A DNA stretch of 64,000 nt. Source: Zygaena filipendulae (taxonomy: Eukaryota > Arthropoda > Insecta > Lepidoptera > Zygaenidae). How positions within the stretch are numbered: position 1 is the first letter of the stretch; every line of letters starts with the position of its first letter. Where the stretch lies: the NCBI GenBank assembly GCA_907165275.2, contig OU015669.1:2378501-2442500 (forward strand). Reading direction: 5' to 3'. The notes under the pieces are model-generated. The model was given only the letters and a program-made list of their open reading frames with translations, was not told where the DNA came from and searched no databases. This document shows positions 11,363 through 24,640 of the stretch, in pieces. The translations under genes and the position numbers were made by a program.

Positions 11363-11813
11363 CTAAAGCGTTATTACGGTGGAAAAATTAAACAGACATT
11401 GAACGAGTATCTAAAAATAAATTTAAAAAATATTATTAGTAAGTATCTACCCATTATGGGTATATTAAAAAAAAATGGACACATGTTCAACGCCTGTCCA
11501 ATTTTTTTGTAATATTAAGAGTTTGCGAGGTTACGTACACTAATGTAAATTTGCACATCTGACAACAATCGTAGACAAAATGACTTCAAGACATATTTGT
11601 ACCTAACTAAAATTATTGAATGTAGAATTGGTATGATAGCAGAGGGATGAGGTTAACGAAGAAGTAAGATCAGATCTTGCGAAGAACGGGTCTCTTAAAG
11701 GTAAAATTTGGAATAGTAATTATTATTTTATGTCCGCTGACAGTTTGGCACACTTTAGTAACATGCCATGTATTTGTATGTTTTGGTAAATAAATAAAAA
11801 ATGTAATGATTAA

Positions 11814-12012
11814 TCCTACTAATATTATAAATGTGAAAGTGTGGATGTTTTGATGTTTGTTACTCAACCACGCAAAAACGGCTGAACGGATTTGGATGAA
11901 ATTTGGCATGCTCGTTGCCAGGGGTACAGAGAAGGACATAGGGTACTGTTTATCCCGGAATTCCCGCGGTAACTCTGAAATTACCGCGGTTGAAACCACG
12001 GGGCACAGCTAG
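11814..12012 (+). mobile_element. Helitron-like element, full length
   Basis: A clean 199 bp copy: TCCTACTAATATTATAAATG start, ACGGCTGAACGGATTTGGAT and GGACATAGGGTACTG internal boxes, and a final hairpin plus CAGCTAG. It is a good reference copy for the others in the window. Confidence 0.8.
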
Positions 12013-12104
12013 TATAATATAAAAAAAAAAACCTAGAAAAAAGCCTCCAGGCGCAATATTTTTCCATTGTGCGTTTCTACGACGATTGTGATGAAACTTG
12101 GGCG

Positions 12105-12345
12105 GGTTATTCTGCGTAGGTATGCCCGCGAAGGTTCCTGCGGGAAGTCGGAAACTCATGCGGACGTGGCACCAGCTCAAACCAGCGAAAGGTCACTGCC
12201 TCACTGACAGCACGAAATCTCGAAAACTATACGTGATTTATTATTTAATGGTCTGACGTGTTCTAATACGAAGTTGAAAGGCAGGCAGGTAGTTCATGTA
12301 GAGTCCCCGCGGTTCCCAAATTAACGTGGCCGGTGAAAACAGCCT
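12105..12345 (+). mobile_element. Decayed Helitron-like 3' ends (two fragments)
   Basis: 12128..12178 and about 12298..12345 retain the CCTGCGGGAAGTCGGAAACTC and CCGCGGTTCCCAAATTAACG patterns of the element's 3' part, with no intact termini. Confidence 0.35.
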
Positions 12346-13439
12346 TTAAAAATTAAAACAATAAAATTAAATTCGAAATATTCAATGATAGTGCGTTTCT
12401 CCACTTTGGCACTAAATTGAGTGCAAAATCCCACTATGTTGTCCGTAGATGACTGTAATTTAGCTCAAGTGTCGTCGAGCTCGGTGTTTAAGGAAAGACA
12501 TCCCTAGTTGTTAAGATTCAATTACACAGATTTTCCCCTCAGGCTTATGCGGTTGTGACTTGTGACTCAAAGGGATAGGATAGGATATTCAGATATCGAT
12601 TTTTAATTTTTTACCTATTTAAAAAAGTAAGGACTAAATTGTATATTCATTTGTAATCACGTATTGATAAAAATCATTAATACTTAAGTACAAGTTGTGT
12701 AACCACAGCATGGTGATAAGGTACTTCGCGGTGCCGCGCTCGCCTGCTGCCGCCCTCAAAGATGATAAAAGCCTTACTAGAAAGACTTTTCCTATTCTAG
12801 GCTAGAAGTGCTTACGATCACCATCTGTTGATCTGCTATCAAATTCCTAGACTGTTAACCATTATGTGCAAAATATTTCGATACTAATTGTAACACAAAT
12901 CTTGAATATTTATCGATATCATTTTATACAATATCCGCCCATCACTAGATGTAAATCACTGCCACTCATTACGACCCCGGCGGCAGTCACTTGCGCTCGC
13001 CTACCTCCCAGCACTTCGAATATCGACAAATTGCATAACAGGCATCATTCACAAGCTCTTTAACGTGAATTAGCGCTGGTTATCGATGCCGAGCACTTAT
13101 CGATTGTGCTCATGCCGCGTGCGTCGCAGCATCACTATGTACTGTTAGCGACAAAAGTGTATTGAAATGTATATAAAAAATGTTTAAAATAACTTTGAAA
13201 AAAATGAAGTGCCTATTTGTGATTCGGTTAAAAATCGATGTAATAAAATACCTTCTAATGTTTACAGAAAGGATGAGTGAAAAGTTTTGATCACCGGTAT
13301 CCTCTATCCTAAATTGAATTTTATTCTGAAATAAGGCATTTGCCTTATATTCAAACGCACCACCTCCAAACTCAAAATTATGGAGGAACAAAATAAAAAA
13401 GTTTGCATGATAAAGTTATAAATCAAAGATCGATTGTCA

Positions 13440-13555
13440 TAATATGGTTATTGCGGATGCGTGCGCCGGCGCAGCGTAGCGCGTGTTGCCTCACGCGACG
13501 CGACGCCGCGGGCGCCGACGCGGTGTTACGGTCACTGACCAGCCCTCTCAGCCAA
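13440..13555. promoter_or_regulatory. CpG-dense island, possible regulatory region
   Basis: About 115 bp is GC-rich with repeated GCGACGCGACGCCGCGG-type steps, again isolated in AT-rich sequence. It contains a short minus-strand open frame that looks incidental. Function is unknown; it is compatible with a promoter or a decayed GC-rich repeat. Confidence 0.25.
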
Positions 13556-13931
13556 GTTGACAATCTATAATCGTTAAAGCATATAAAACTAAGCAACGTA
13601 TCGTCCATATCACGTGGTCACGCAAAATTGGCCTTTTGATTGGACAATTTTTGGTGAATATGTGACATGATGATAATTGATACGTTGCTTCATTTTCGAT
13701 GCGATAACGATTGTACCTATATTTTCAACTTGAATAAGGGGGCTGGGAACCGATAGTGCTACTTTATAACGACATCAACAAAACAAAACCTTTAAAACTT
13801 TAAAATAATATTATATTTTTAGAAAATTCGTATCTGATTTTGGTAGTATCGTTAAAAGTTAGTGAGATCGCCCACAAACTCCCTTACCTAGGTTATTAAG
13901 ACTAAGGAGCAAATGGTCACGTCACGTGATC

Positions 13932-14232
13932 ATAGTGGCTATAATAGGTTATAATAATCCACTTCACAACACACAGATCTACTTGATCCCACACTAAGCT
14001 ATTAAGTATTAGCTTGTGTCCTGGAAACCAAGCAAACGTGGTATATACTACATAGAATTACTACTACTTACTATGGATATTATACTACTAATACTTACTA
14101 TAGATATATAAACACACCCAGACTGGAAAGTGGAACCCTGTGTTCATCACACAAAGTGCACCCCCACCGGGAATCGAACCCGGAAACTCTAGGCGCGCAG
14201 GCACGGTGACCTACTACGCCAATCGGGTCGTC
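13932..14232 (-). mobile_element. tRNA-derived SINE with intact pol III boxes
   Basis: On the minus strand the A box TGGCGTAGTAGG (14210..14221) and the B box GGTTCGATTCC (14170..14180) both match the pol III consensus with about 30 nt between them. The tRNA-like head is followed by a body containing CCAGTCTGGGTGTG and a tail with GGGATCAAGTAGATCTGTGT. Fragments of the same family are at 30485 and 63500, and probably at 46930. Confidence 0.8.
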
Positions 14233-14639
14233 AAATTAGGCTATAGTATTTGTATTGGAGAACTCAGTTTTTTACTATTCGTTTGCAAAAAATGTTACAA
14301 ATGTAATAATTATCATGTCTAACAAGTAATTCTGTTAACTTGTAATTTATTTACAATCATGATATCTAACAAAGATAATATTTATCACATAACTGATGCA
14401 TAATCATGATCAAGAATATAGTTATCGCAAATTATACGATTGTCTTGTTTATTAGCTAATAAAAGAATATTACCTCAATATTACATAATAAACTAAACCA
14501 TACATCTAATGTCATAACATTGACATCAATTTGTCATTATTCAAATTGCAACCTTCAATTGAAGGACATAATGTCGATGTTTCTCATACTATGACTTACA
14601 CGATATATCTATACCTACTTCTAAACTTATATCATAAAT

Positions 14640-14790
14640 AATAAAGAGGTAAAGTTTGCGTGTTTGTTACTTTGGATGTAGAAAGTAATCACTGATACTA
14701 CGGAACCAATTCTAAAAATTCTTTCACTGACTTTCAGAGTAATAATTGTGTAGGTATCTTTAACTGACACGGGGAATAAGTTTCAGTTAA
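14640..14790 (+). mobile_element. Truncated Helitron-like element (GAGGAAAG subfamily)
   Basis: ATAATAAAGAGGTAAAGTTT and AATTCTAAAAATTCTTTCAC match the 5' half of the subfamily; the 3' half is missing. Confidence 0.45.
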
Positions 14791-15884
14791 AAGTTTTCCT
14801 TTCCCGCTTCTTGATATCCATCTTTGAAATAGAAATGAAAGTTTACTTGTACTCCTTTTATATCCATATATCTAGAAATAGGTATAGTCACCTATTTACA
14901 AAGACAAATTGCCGAACATTAACCGGACCCTGTATATAAATCGGATACAATCGCAGCATCTCAATCGTTGCCGCGCGCAGATCTTTGACGAGATAAAAGC
15001 GTTCGCTTATTTATTGCGAACTGCAACCTCTTTGGTATAGAGTTCCATAAATACTTTTATAATTTTTTATGCACCCAAACCGCCTGCTAATTGCTTTATT
15101 TCCTGCCAGCCTCGTAATATTGTTTATGGTTTATTGTTTATCTCTTATTTATGGGCTGCGAATCGAATATTATGCAATCAGATCTTCGATATTTTTATGT
15201 TTATTTGGGAGCTTTTATATTTTTATGTATGCGTCAATGGTAAATTGTAAATAGCTACAAGAGTTTGGACCGCCCTAATGCACTCATAACGATAAGTTTA
15301 TTAATTGCATTGCAATTTGTAATGTAGAGACGTAGTTGAACTGAAAAATTCATGAAAAACAGACTAGGTACCTACCTACGTAAAATAACTCATTTAAATC
15401 TATAGATAAAAGAGCTTTAACTTTTTCCAGTAACATACCATACGTTAGCGTTAATCCTTGGGATTAGAGAAACGGCAATGCTTACCATTTGTTATGAAGC
15501 GCTAATTACAGGTAAAACAAGTCTCCTTCGACAGGTTACTTTGTCATAACTTCACGACCCAACTAGTTTAGTTCTGTGTAACGAGTTGGCACTTTGTCAC
15601 TAACGCCATCTAGGGGCATCCCTATTAAGCTATTGAGATTAAGCATAGCTATTACTTAAGGGGAAGTTTGTCTTAGGTCTTGGAGGTTATTGCTTTAAAA
15701 TAACTATCGAGATTTTTAAGTGAATAAATAAAAAAAAAAATTAATAAAGATTCTTGAAGCTTTCACTTAATTTAATATTTATTCGATCACATAAAGATAA
15801 TAAAAGTTAAAAATTTTAGTCTTTATTCTGAAAATAAAATATAATAACTGTGGATATTTTTCTCCTTAACTGTCCTTTTAAGAG

Positions 15885-16073
15885 GCACGGTAATTGTGGA
15901 GTTCCCGCGGGAATTCCAGGATAAAAAGTACCCTATGTCGGTCTCTGTACTCCTAACAACGCGCATACAAAATTTCATGACGATCGGTTTAGCCTTTGAG
16001 GCGTGAAAGCGTAACAAATAAAGAAACACTTTCGCATTTATAATATTAGTAAGGATTGTAATATTAGTAAGGA
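15885..16073 (-). mobile_element. Helitron-like element with duplicated terminus
   Basis: The copy lacks the CTAG end but has GGAATTCCAGGATAAAAAG, TTTCATGACGATCGGTTT and the TAATATTAGTAAGGA 5' end at 16055. TAATATTAGTAAGGA then occurs a second time, giving a tandem copy of the terminus. Confidence 0.65.
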
Positions 16074-17006
16074 GTGTTATCTTTTCACCACTCAATTATA
16101 TTTCAACATAGCCTTTTAAGCATAACTTCAACTTCCTAACATTAACTTCACATCTACACATAAGTTATAAGTATAGTTTTGCTTAGGCACGAGTATTTCG
16201 TACTGCTATTAAATTTACTGCAGTGCTAAATAAATGAACAGCTCTGCTAAATAAGCGAGCAGTGTTTAAGTCGTGCCCAATTCAGTATTAGAATTTGAGA
16301 TGAAAGCTGTCTTTGTCCGCCTTTATAAAAGGTAAATTATTTTCGTTGATTTATTGAGAATGAAGGAATTCTTCCACGATTTGTTATTGTGACGTCAATG
16401 AAACACGGCAGCTAACGACAGACTATTTAATTAATGCATACAAAACACAGTTACCCTCTAGATACAATAAATACCTATCAATACTAATATATACCTACCT
16501 TCTTTACAGTTATTTTGTCGTATTTCGTAAAATAATATCGTGCTTGTTGTTTACTAATACCGGGTTCATCTAGAAACAAGATTTTGCGGAAATGAGTTCA
16601 TTATAAAATAACAGTTTTCTTGAGATAGTTATGAAGAACTTTCCAACGGGAGTCAGTCGGTTCGGTAAAGAAGTTTAACACAATTCGATTAAAAAATTTA
16701 TTTGAGTGCTAATTAGATATAAGTGAGTAGGTAATTAAGCAAATTATGTGCGATGATTAATAATTCTCTTTGTATAATATAAGCGTTGTAGATCGTCTTA
16801 CTATGCAAAAAGACGAAGGATCATAGCTAAGATATTATAAGCTTGCAAGAAAATTATATGGAATCCCGCATGGAATAACAGCCAGTTTATCTTAAAAAAG
16901 AAAACATTAGAAAGTGAATAAATAAAATTCATAGTTCGAATAGTTTTTTTTTTCTTTTTGATTTTAGATTTGTGTAAATTGCAACTTTTTTCTTATATTG
17001 TTTCAG

Positions 17007-17110
17007 CGATACTTCAGCGAGCAACGTACAAGGTCGGCCTACTCACGATCCAGGGGGTTGCCACCTGTCTTTACCTCTGCATGGATCAGTGCGGGTTTCA
17101 ATACGCACAT
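17007..17110 (+). CDS. bnl: FGF family growth factor, internal exon (partial gene)
   Basis: This exon encodes the first half of an FGF beta-trefoil core, a secreted ligand for an FGF receptor tyrosine kinase. After two bases that finish a split codon, the frame reads ILQRATYKVGLLTIQGVATC and then LYLCMDQCGFQYAH; the GLLTIQGV-x-CLYLCMD pattern is the usual FGF signature of a beta strand followed by a conserved cysteine. It is bounded by a pyrimidine-rich acceptor ending TTTCAG and a consensus donor GTAAGT. The exon is 104 bp, a length I recall as common for the second coding exon of FGF genes, and it ends in phase 0, matching the exon at 31293. The upstream coding exon, which should carry the signal peptide and end one base into a codon, was not found in 1..17006. 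The branchless assignment (tracheal guidance in insects) is an inference from resemblance; membership of the FGF family is much safer. Confidence 0.88.
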
Positions 17111-17289
17111 GTAAGTGGATAAAATACCTACCTACTTACCCCTTTATAGGTAAAAAACATAGGTAGAGGATTTGTTAATCTAGTTTTCCGTTCGAAATTT
17201 AAGAATAAAATTACTATCGATAAGTTCGCGCCGAAAGAAGCAGTAAACCGTACTACTTATCCACCAAACTTGAAATTTTCTTGACTGCG

Positions 17290-17357
17290 TGTGCTGTAAG
17301 TTTTGTGTGTGTGTGTCTGTTGCGCAATAAAAAATTATTCTATTCTATTCTATTCTG
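17290..17357 (+). mobile_element. Retroposon 3' tail with (TATTC)n
   Basis: GTGTGTGTGTCTGTTGCGC, AATAAA and a run of TATTC units form the 3' end of a non-LTR type retroposon. It lies just inside the FGF intron donor side. Confidence 0.5.
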
Positions 17358-19666
17358 TATGCGGTTCTATAATCTATGTATAATATTTTTATGGTAAGTA
17401 CAGGTAATACCTCTGCCTATGTCAGTAGTAATTGTGTCAGTATGTTTGTTTTCTATTTACTGACGAGTGAAAGCCGTATCGAATACACGCGTGTCACGTT
17501 TTTCGTTATTTCAGTCACTTTTCAGCATCTATTTTGGACCCTGAGCAGGAAACTGACTTTCAAAAGAGCCATGTTTTAACTTGGGGAACAATCTAACATT
17601 GTCATTGGCGTTTCGCCATAATTGAAGAAGTAAATGAAGAGATTATTATTATTAAGAAACATTGTCACTGGCAAATTATAATTATAGACGCCATTATTAA
17701 AGAAGAAGAAGAAGTACCTGCTACTTCTGTTTATGTCGTCGGCATATTGTATAGTCTGTCCATTTACAATCAGCCAGTATTCCGTATAATATAATACCGA
17801 AGTGCGAAATGTGGTACTTATGTGCTTCCGGGAAAAAGCTACTTTTCATATCTGGAACTAAGTGTTCCTGCATGAACTCCGCAAAACGGTTTACTAGGAG
17901 TCACTTTTGGTATTTCCCTATTTTTCCGTTTATCGTAGGTTCATCACTACTTTGAATAAAACTGAGCAAGGCTAAGACAAAAAAGGCTTCCCGAATCGAC
18001 ACCGCGGCCGTCAATGACTACTTATCTATTAGCATCAAGCAATAAGCATCAGTGTAATTACATGAATCACATTCACTATTATTCTAAAAGATCCATTACC
18101 TGTTATTGCTATTATATTTTTATTATGACAACTCGATCGATCGTTTTATTCTATTCACGGGATCAAAATTTATAGCGTTCCATTTTTAAACCCCGGTAGG
18201 TACAGCGCGGGCGCAACTTTCACTCGGTACGCGTGAATGCGCAGGATAACGATCCATCATCAATATTGATCGATAGTTCCCGCCGTAAACAGATCATTTG
18301 ATAAAGGGCTCTATTTAAAAACGTATTTGTTATAATTCCACCCATTATAATACCTTGGTAATTATGACGCCTACGTTTTTTTTTGTGTGGTTTATATAAA
18401 TTAAGAAAAAAATAATTAAATTTTGTACAAATATCTGATTAATAACTGTCTACATTGAGGATAATTTCAGACACAAAAATCTTTAACTTATAGGTAACTA
18501 TCGAATCATACCTTGGTAGAATCTTCTGTTTTTCAGACATTCAAATTTAATCTAGGTTGGTAGTCTATTGACTACTGGTTAGCGTTAAAGCGTGTACCTA
18601 GGTAGGTAGCTTGTACAATTTTATATCCATAGATTTTTTAACTGGGCCCATTTTTACCAGTTTATTAAAAAAAAAACTATTTAAAGAACACTGCGTGAAC
18701 TTGCGTGAATTTTCTTTTTTAATTTAAAGGTATAAGAATAAGTTGCCATAAAAACAGCGTTTGCAAAAACCACAGATAATAGAATACTATAGGTAGGTAC
18801 TAGTACAAAAACTATGTAAAGTTCCGTTTATTGGTTTCTGCATAATGCTCGTAAACAATTTACAACCAAAAACTAGAGTGATAATAATATTTGGATGAAA
18901 TATAAACTTTTCTATAGGACGCGAAATGTCAAAATCCAAACGACAAAGTTGGCGCTAACATGTTTTATCCCATCATTTGTCTTCGTCATCGGATAAGAGT
19001 TCCTATAAACGTTTGTTTACGAACTTTACACCCTCCATAGGGTGAGATCGATTCCCGATAACTCAATTTGTTACGATCAACGACCAACCCCAAAATACTC
19101 TAATGATGTCGTTTTGTTTTTCGACATTTCTGGACAGAAAAAATTAATTTAAAAAACCACTTATACGGAAACACCAAAATGTTTCAACGTAAAAAAAATC
19201 TACGTCTTTTACCTATCGAAATTGACGTTCTTAGTCCAAAGATGTCAACCGCCGCGTTGTCTTAAAAATAAAAAAGAAAAATAAACTGATGACAATTTGA
19301 AAAATGGAATACAATTGACAAATCGAGCAACCAGTAGGTAATCAGCAAAGGCGGGAATACCTTAGTGATGTACTATTATAGAAAGAGCTGTGATTCGAAT
19401 GAACTGTGTGTATTTATCTAGTGCATTTTTCACTGGTCGCACGTAGTATCGGGGTGATCCCATTATGGAGGCGCTAGTGTAGTATGCGGCGATAAGGGTG
19501 GAGTGACACCATTAATCAGTTGGTTCTCGATTCATTAGCGCGAGAGCCGAGCACCGATTTGTCATACCAAGATGTGTGGCCCGCTGTTGGATACCGGCAA
19601 ATTGTTTCTTCGATTCTTCTATTGTATTTTACGATTTTCAGGATATATTTCTGGAAACATATTTAA

Positions 19667-19860
19667 CTAGTCGATCGACGGTTTCACGCGATAATTTCGG
19701 AGTTCCCGTGGGAATTTCGTGATAAATAGTTTAATTATGTCACTCAGGAACACTGTAGCTTCCTATAAGTGAAAAAGTTTAAAATGTATAGTGTTTGTGT
19801 TTATCCATTACAGACAAACAAACAAAAATTAAATCTTTTCTCATATACGTAGTATTACTG
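19667..19860 (-). mobile_element. Helitron-like element (GAGGAAAG subfamily)
   Basis: CTAG at 19667, CGGTTTCACGCGATAATTTC, GGAGTTCCCGTGGGAATTTC and a 5' end resembling AAATCTTTTCTCATATA. Confidence 0.6.
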
Positions 19861-20409
19861 TAGAGCTATATTGCTCAATTGATCTTCTACTGTGTTTTAA
19901 TTAATCAAAGTCGAAATTGAAATAAACTTCTTCATATTCGATCGGCATACCTAATCGTAGTTTTAAGGAAGCTGTCTCAGTTATACAAATCAGATTTATT
20001 TAATACCTTTACCAAATTAAGTTAACAAACAATCTTCAAAATAAATTCAAAAAACAAATCCCAAAAGCAATAACTACCAAACATTTTGAAATATTTTTAT
20101 TTAACATTCCTTCCACTAAATTCGTCTCGAACTTTCTCTGAAATAGTTTCAACCCTTTGCGCGCCCTTGCCCCAAGTATGTGAGCGATGCAGAATATCCC
20201 GACATAGGGTTGCATGGGGTCGTTGTTGTGATTTCTTATAAAAGTATTTTCTATTTTAGGACAGACAAGGGCAAACATGGGCATAATAATTCCAGTAAAA
20301 TATTTGAACGTTAATTTATACTGTTAAATACTTATAATATCATTGAATAGAACTATTAATTTTTATTTAAGTAGTGGAGAAACAACTAAATATCAATTAG
20401 GGCCGGATT

Positions 20410-21238
20410 TATAACCTCAAAGTAGCTGTGCCCTTATCTGGGGGCACGGTAGTGCCCCCGCCAAGACGGGCCAGCGAAGCGCAAGGGCACTACCTATCTT
20501 TTCTCGAAGCGCTTCGTCGTTTTTTTGAACCCTTGTAACTTTGGTCTGGATTATACCAGATAAACAAAATTTACGAGATATGTTGTCAATAGCAGACTTA
20601 TTAAATATATAAAGTTTTAATTGCATAGCTTTCATACTTAAGATTTTATTGATATCTAAAAAACCCGATTTCGTCACTGACTCACTGATGATCATCAAAA
20701 TTCTTAGGGTACTTCCTAATGTCCTAGAAAGCTGAAATTTGGTATGTAGGCTAGTATTAGTACACAAACAACAAAAAGATATAAAATTTGTAACTTTTAT
20801 CCCCCCACCCCTTAAATTAGGGAATGGAAGTTTGTATGAGACTTCCGAATTTTGACTTACAAAAAGAAATGGAATCCTAACAAAAACATTTCACGTAAAA
20901 TGTTGCCAAGACGAGACCATATACCAGCACTTTCAAAAAGTTATTAGATCTTATGAAGAGTCAAGCTTCTAACTCTAACTCTACAAGGTCTAACTTCACA
21001 AACTCTACACTTCAGCCAAAATATGTGGCTTGGCCGTTTCGTTACTACAAAGAACTATTATATAACAAAAAAGTAATGATCAATGGATCAATTTTTCACC
21101 TTAGGCCCATGTGAATGTAGCGAAACGGCCAAGCCACATATTGTGTCTAAGGTGTAGAGTTTGTGGAGTTAGGGCGTGTAGAATTAGAAGCTTGGCCCTA
21201 CATAAGATCTGATAACTTTTTGAAACTTTTGTTGGGAT
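20410..21238. mobile_element. Foldback element of about 0.8 kb
   Basis: Arms about 20929..21044 and 21117..21227 are inverted copies, with a perfect 21 nt core (21021..21041 and 21121..21141). At the left side GGGGGCAC (20440..20447) and GTGCCCCC (20452..20459) make a perfect 8 bp stem with a 4 nt loop. A 116-codon minus-strand open frame at 20417..20767 belongs to this repeat and has no recognised domain. Confidence 0.55.
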
Positions 21239-23511
21239 CCTCTTTACAAAATTAACGTAAATTTTACACAACTATTAAGACTAAATATAGAATAATAAAA
21301 TGGAATAGCGTGATATTTCTGTGAACACACAAAAGCTTCACGGGTTCAAATGGCGCATTCAACTGGCAACATTAGCTGGGGTTGCTAGTACAAATATCGT
21401 CTTAATGAATGGAATAGTTCGAATAACTCGCGTTGGGGTAATAAAACGTTTAGCTTTGCTCTGTTTGTTTGCCCATGTGTTAGGTTTGATATCTTTTGAG
21501 ATGTTACATAGACGTTTAAATGATTGTTGTAAAGATGTGAATTTTAAGAAGCTATTGAGATTTACACAATATGTTGTTTGAAAGTTATTAAGTGGGCGGG
21601 AGCATACAGTGAACTTAAAAAAAGAGTAGGTGGCAACTTGCAATGCACAATTTGAATTTGGAACATGATAGGAGGCACAATAAAAAAAGAAATTCTGTAT
21701 TGTGTTGTCGTCATCAGCATTCGATCGTTTATAAACGACCGGCATTTTGAATAATTCCTAAGAAAGAAAAAGAAAGAAAAAACGTTGTGTAGGGCGCATC
21801 AGAAACTGATAGGTATACCATTAATACATTATGTTTCAGTATAACCTAACCTAGCATTTCTGAGTGCTCGATTCGCAAATAGGTACGAAACAGCGGCATT
21901 ATCTTCCCTCGGCATTATACAAAATACCACTCGTTTTTATTTTATAAGTATAATTTGTCTGCGACGTATTATTTAGTTTAATTTCGTAAAGAGCTCAGTC
22001 AAAAGCGAGAACTTTGAAATAAAGTGTTGAAAAAAGATTAATAACATCAGGTTCCATGATAGCAAACAAAATAGGGCCGGAGACCTAGAAAAAAAAAACA
22101 AAAGTTACAAGTTTAACATTTTAAATTCGGACTATTGGGTTTTGCCCCACCACAGGCGCCGCGCCGCGGCTCCGTCATGGCATCACAAAAAACCGATACG
22201 CAGCGCTTAGAAAAAAGTGTAAAACATCCCCCACAAAATAGACATAATTTATATTTGAATTAACGATCACACTGTGTGTTTTCGTTGTAATTTTTATTTA
22301 CGATTGTTTACCCTATTTTATGTTTTAATATGATACAATATTTATGGGTTACCGATGTTTTTTTTTCTTTTTAATAGTAATTTTTTTTTTTTCATGGACT
22401 ATTTGGGTATATTGTAAATATAAATTGAGTTAAGAACTTTCAACTTTTTGTAACTTCCCTAAGCAGTACGCCTACTTACCAAGTAAGGACAAGGGTCTAA
22501 TAAAGTGGAAATTTCGTTCTTAAAATAAGTATGTAACCACTTGTTAACACCTCCCGTAACAACAAAGCCCCGCAGCATTACATATTCAATTTATGAACTG
22601 TATTACAATCGAGAAAGACGATCCAATTTTCCATAATTCCTTTGGACAAATATCGACGATCTCGTATTTTATGACTTTTTTACGATTGTCGAAGGAATTT
22701 CTTAGGAAAGGACTGAGGACGCCGCGTCGGGGCGTCACCGAATAGATTACGAGATTATAATTCGTTATAAATTTACTAATGATTAATAATGATATCGACT
22801 TTTTGAGTATTGTATTCTTTTCGTGTTTTTTTAGGGACTAAAAAACTATAGAGACGTCTTGTCACCAAATTATCTACTTAATTTTTACCAAATTACCTAC
22901 TTTCGTTATTTGGTGATTGAAGTCCAGTGAGCCAATTTTTGTTATTGGTGATCGAAAAAATTAAATAATTTAATAACTTTTAATGATATTAATATTTTAT
23001 ATAGTTTCTACACAATTTTAAGTGTAGAGTTTTAGACAGCTTAGACGAATTTTTCTTCAAATTTTACATCAGACTAAAATGGTCGCTTCATACTAAAAAC
23101 TTGCTTATATGATACTAAAAATATTATTCAAAATGCATGACACAAAATATCAGACGCTCAATATATTTCTGTTCACAATATCCTTAAACAACACAGCAAC
23201 CTAATATGAGTTTTAAATTCCCATAAAACGGGGACCTCAGTGTGGACAATGACACTATAGAATCGTAAAATTTCTTATCTCTTCATTTTACTTTTATTTT
23301 ATTTTACATTACATGGATGTAGACTCAACCATGGCTCAACCGTTTGTTTTTGGATTTTGTAGCAACATTTTGTACGAATAATTGACGTAGAATCTTTATA
23401 ATCTGTGGTTCAATTCCCAAATGTTCAGTACCTAATTATTGTGCTATTGATTAACTGTGGCTTATCACCTTAGTAGGTATAAGTATTTAAACAGTGATTT
23501 AAACTTTAAAT

Positions 23512-23670
23512 GGAGTTCCTGGATAAAAAGTACCCCATGTCTTTCTCTGTACCGCTCACAACGTGCATGGCAAATTTCATCCAAATCCGTTCAGTCGTTT
23601 TTGCGTGATTGAGTAACAAACATCCAAACATAAAAACATCCACACTTTCACATTTATAATATTAGTAGGA
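23512..23670 (-). mobile_element. Truncated Helitron-like element
   Basis: The 5' two thirds of a copy: GGATAAAAAGTACCCCATGT, TTTCATCCAAATCCGTTCAG and ATTTATAATATTAGTAGGA. The CTAG end is missing. Confidence 0.65.
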
Positions 23671-24574
23671 AGTAGGTTAAATCGATGAAAGTAAATTGGT
23701 GCTTGCCGTAAATTTTTAAAATTTGTGTTTAATATTTTTGATTAAACGTAATCGCAATGCTGATTTTGTCGATCCTGAGACCACTTGAAAAACTTGTGAG
23801 TGTCTAGTATAGAGGACCTTTCAGTTGAATCACTTCGAACAGGACACGAAATGTTTTAAATTCATTTATTTATTTTATTGTTTTGACCATCGCGCGTGCG
23901 CATTCATTTTAAGTTTTAGTTATACATTTACACAATGCCGCAAAATTTTCTCATAGGTACCAACTTCTGAAATGTCATGTATACGATTATACCTACTTAC
24001 TAACTTTAAAAAATATTTTCTGCTAGTAGGTGTTGGCGATTAAAAAAAAATTACAAACAGGTAAGTGCAATTGAACCTCAACTTCTCTTGATTATACCTA
24101 CTAATGATGTTGACCTTAAAAAATTATTGAGATAATATGATCGATGCCATTATCTAATATAAGTAACTAGTAACAACCTAATAAGCACGCGTGTACCTAA
24201 ATATTATAAATTATTCAGATAATAAACACCATTAGTATAATAAAAGGTATCATCGTTTTCAAAAACAACATAAAAAAGGAATGTTTGTTTAGTTACGAAA
24301 AAATAAGACCCAAAATACGCCATCAACTCGACAGCTAAAACACAGTGGTTGATGAATTATGCAAGAATACGACGGCACAACAAGACGGACTGCCGGCAAA
24401 AACAATATGGCCCAACACAACCCTATTATTATCGAGGGAATTGCCGTAAATAACTTTTAGCAAATACGTATTTTATAATAATTTCTGACGTTGGTTGCCA
24501 AATTTTTAAAATAGAATCATTGTATGTCTAATAAAATTGTAATACTTACTTCATTTTCGTTACGAGTTAATGCC

Positions 24575-24640
24575 GCTAATATTATAAATGCGAATTATTT
24601 TTTGTTTGTTTATTACTTCTTAGGCTAGACGCACTACCTA
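24575..24640 (+). mobile_element. 5' fragment of a Helitron-like element
   Basis: GCTAATATTATAAATGCGAA followed by a GTTTGTTTATTAC box; nothing further is recognisable. Confidence 0.4.

Larger units (their letters stand above)
1..17006. other. Gene-free, repeat-rich region upstream of the FGF exons
   Basis: No coding exon was recognised. The stretch is either upstream intergenic DNA or part of the first FGF intron. Named elements within it are listed separately. Nothing recognisable was seen in 1..475, 690..1550, 1740..1965, 2333..3184, 6290..6890, 7350..8079, 8277..8962, 10385..11164, 12350..13930, 14235..14640, 14790..15884 and 16075..17006. Confidence 0.6.
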
